From: CAYYOS01 sp964473355
GTDB lineage: Bacteria; Pseudomonadota; Gammaproteobacteria; Burkholderiales; REEB80
Direction: 5' to 3'
Assembly (NCBI GenBank): GCA_964473355.1
Contig: CAYYOS010000147.1
Location: 1-5,818 of the forward strand
Length of the DNA stretch: 5,818 nt
This document shows positions 4,795-5,818 of the stretch, one piece after another; positions within the stretch are counted from its first letter, which is position 1; each line of letters begins with the position of its first letter. The notes under the pieces were generated by a model. That model searched no databases, had not been told where the DNA came from, and saw only the letters and a list, made by a program, of their open reading frames with translations. Made by a program: the position numbers and the translations under genes.

Positions 4795-4865
4795 GAGAGA
4801 ATTTATATGCCAAAAAATTTTAAGGTAATACCTTTTGAAAAGCGTTTAATGAAGGCGCCATCATT
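4795..4865 (+). other. AT-rich rpsN-rpsH spacer with possible hairpin
   Basis: This 71-nt gap has about 31% GC, clearly below the flanking genes, and is about twice the E. coli spacer. It contains AAGGT-AAT-ACCTT (4822-4834), a 5-bp stem that can be extended by TTTT (4818-4821) with AAAA (4838-4841) past a 3-nt bulge. It also holds the possible micro-ORF listed separately and the AAGG motif (4852-4855) that probably serves rpsH with a 10-nt spacer. Confidence 0.6.
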
Positions 4866-4869
4866 ATGA
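4807..4869 (+). CDS. Possible 20-residue upstream ORF coupled to rpsH
   Basis: An ATG at 4807 opens a 20-codon frame encoding MPKNFKVIPFEKRLMKAPSL and ending at TGA 4867-4869. The stop overlaps the rpsH start as ATGA. A purine-rich GAGAGA at 4795-4800 lies 6 nt upstream of the ATG, a plausible ribosome-binding site. The peptide is basic, with no recognisable motif, signal sequence or run of regulatory codons. I do not recognise it. If translated, its main effect could be to carry ribosomes across the rpsN-rpsH gap and re-initiate at rpsH. A 20-codon open frame can also occur by chance, so this is tentative. Confidence 0.35.
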   Translation: MPKNFKVIPFEKRLMKAPSL

Positions 4870-5261
4870 GTATGAGTGACCCTATAGCCGATATGTTGAC
4901 GCGCATCCGCAATGCACAATCCGCGGAAAAAACATCCGTCACCATGCCGGCATCGAAACTAAAAACGGCCATAGCCCAAGTTTTAAAAGATGAAGGCTAC
5001 ATCGAAGACTTTAAGCAAGTTGATAATGATGGTAAACCGCTTTTGGATATGGAGCTTAAATACCACGCCGGGCGTCCGGTGATTGAAAAAATTGAACGCA
5101 TTAGCCGCCCAGGTTTACGCATTTATAAAGGCGCACAAGAAATTCCTACGATCATGAATGGCCTGGGTATTGCCATTGTTTCCACCTCGCGCGGCGTAAT
5201 GACCGACCGTAAGGCGCGTTCCACCGGTGTCGGTGGCGAAATTTTGTGTGTCGTGGCTTAA
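4866..5261 (+). CDS. rpsH: 30S ribosomal protein S8
   Basis: The product is 131 residues (E. coli 130). S8 is a primary binder of 16S rRNA helix 21 and, in E. coli, the translational repressor of the spc operon through a mimic of that helix near rplE. Landmarks are MSMSDPIADMLTRIRNAQ at the N-terminus, MPASKLKTAIAQVLKDEGYI at 27-46, SRPGLRIYKG at 80-89, and the RNA-binding signature LGIAIVSTSRGVMTDRKAR at 100-118, ending GVGGEILCVVA. ATG 4866 is preferred over ATG 4872 because the MSM-DPIADML start is conserved. It overlaps the stop of a possible 20-codon frame. rplF begins 12 nt after the stop. Confidence 0.98.
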   Translation: MSMSDPIADMLTRIRNAQSAEKTSVTMPASKLKTAIAQVLKDEGYIEDFKQVDNDGKPLLDMELKYHAGRPVIEKIERISRPGLRIYKGAQEIPTIMNGLGIAIVSTSRGVMTDRKARSTGVGGEILCVVA

Positions 5262-5273
5262 GCGAGGTAGATC

Positions 5274-5807
5274 ATGTCAAGAATAGCGAAAAACGCCGTG
5301 CCAATTCCACCCAAGGTTGAAGTGAATTTAACGGGGGAAGAGATTACTGTTAAAGGCCCCTTAGGGGAACTTAAGCAAAAGTTGACGGCAAACGTGACGG
5401 TTACCCGCGATGGTGATCAATTGCAATGCAAAATCGCCGACGAAAGTTATGAAGCGAACGCCATGTCCGGCACGACTAGAGCCTTGATCGCCAATATGGT
5501 GAAGGGTGTGAGTAGTGGCTTTGAAAAAAAATTAACCTTAGTTGGCGTGGGTTATAGAGCGCAGGCCAAAGGTGAGATACTAAATTTAGCTTTGGGATTT
5601 TCTCACCCCGTGGATTACAAATTACCCAAAGGCATAAAAGCCGAAACGCCAACGCAAACTGAAGTGGTCATTAAAGGCATCGATAAACAACAAGTGGGCC
5701 AAGTCGCTGCAGAAATCAGGGCGTTCCGCAAACCTGAACCGTATAAAGGCAAGGGCGTGCGTTACGCGGACGAAGTAATCATTATTAAAGAAACCAAGAA
5801 AAAATAA
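5274..5807 (+). CDS. rplF: 50S ribosomal protein L6
   Basis: The product is 177 residues, the same as E. coli L6. L6 consists of two related domains and binds 23S rRNA near the sarcin-ricin loop and the factor-binding site. The N-terminal half carries ITVKGPLGELKQ at 24-35 and TRALIANMVKGVSSGFEKKL at 68-87. The second half carries VGVGYRAQAKG at 90-100, LGFSHPV at 107-113, TPTQTEVVIKG at 125-135, and the L6 signature PEPYKGKGVRYADE at 154-167, ending KETKKK. GAGGT at 5264-5268, 5 nt before the ATG, fixes the start. The remaining 11 bases of the window hold no feature; rplR would be expected next. Confidence 0.98.
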   Translation: MSRIAKNAVPIPPKVEVNLTGEEITVKGPLGELKQKLTANVTVTRDGDQLQCKIADESYEANAMSGTTRALIANMVKGVSSGFEKKLTLVGVGYRAQAKGEILNLALGFSHPVDYKLPKGIKAETPTQTEVVIKGIDKQQVGQVAAEIRAFRKPEPYKGKGVRYADEVIIIKETKKK

Positions 5808-5818
5808 GTATCGAAGCT

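Noticed and set aside
4905..4924. Partial copies of the element's end (ATCCGCAA and CAATCCGC) in rpsH
   Set aside because: They are 8-base matches inside conserved S8 codons (RIRNAQSAE) with no inverted partner nearby; coincidence is the simpler reading.

Overview
This window is the interior of the large bacterial ribosomal-protein cluster: the end of the S10 operon followed by the first half of the spc operon. All genes are on the + strand, in the order rplB (5' end missing), rpsS, rplV, rpsC, rplP, rpmC, rpsQ, a promoter-bearing gap, rplN, rplX, rplE, rpsN, rpsH, rplF. The last 11 bases lie between rplF and what would normally be rplR.

The proteins look betaproteobacterial rather than enteric. 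From memory of family sequences, L16 has the GRNTGIATRGNKVSFG and AEVRMGNGKGNPEY stretches, L22 has ARAKGRG and TCHI, S3 has IMSSGRLNGIEIAR, L14 is the 122-residue form with NAKLEPIGTR, and L2 has HCVELMPGKGAQ and EGKTAAGRHPVSPWG. Base composition is close to half GC by eye, so a moderate-GC member of that class is likely. No tree was built. S14 is the long, zinc-free form.

Region by region: 1-2930 holds seven tightly packed genes with gaps of 1 to 20 nt and one ATGA overlap (rpmC/rpsQ). The interval 2931-3095 is a 165-nt gap with a strong sigma-70-type promoter, matching the position of the spc promoter in other proteobacteria. The interval 3096-5807 holds six spc genes. Two gaps there are longer than such operons normally allow.

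The main non-routine feature is in the rplX-rplE gap (3802-3944). A 121-bp segment bounded by perfect 12-bp inverted repeats (TCCAATCCGCAA / TTGCGGATTGGA) and flanked by TA on each side looks like a small non-autonomous transposable element (MITE-like) or a repetitive extragenic element. Removing it with one TA copy leaves an 18-nt spacer with an intact ribosome-binding site, which is what an uninterrupted operon should look like. It sits where E. coli has its S8 translational operator. A second, AT-rich gap (4795-4865) between rpsN and rpsH contains a possible 20-codon reading frame with its own ribosome-binding site; its stop overlaps the rpsH start as ATGA.

Functionally, the products are components of both ribosomal subunits (30S: S19, S3, S17, S14, S8; 50S: L2, L22, L16, L29, L14, L24, L5, L6). 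Close packing and overlaps imply co-transcription and translational coupling, with extra transcription entering at the promoter before rplN.
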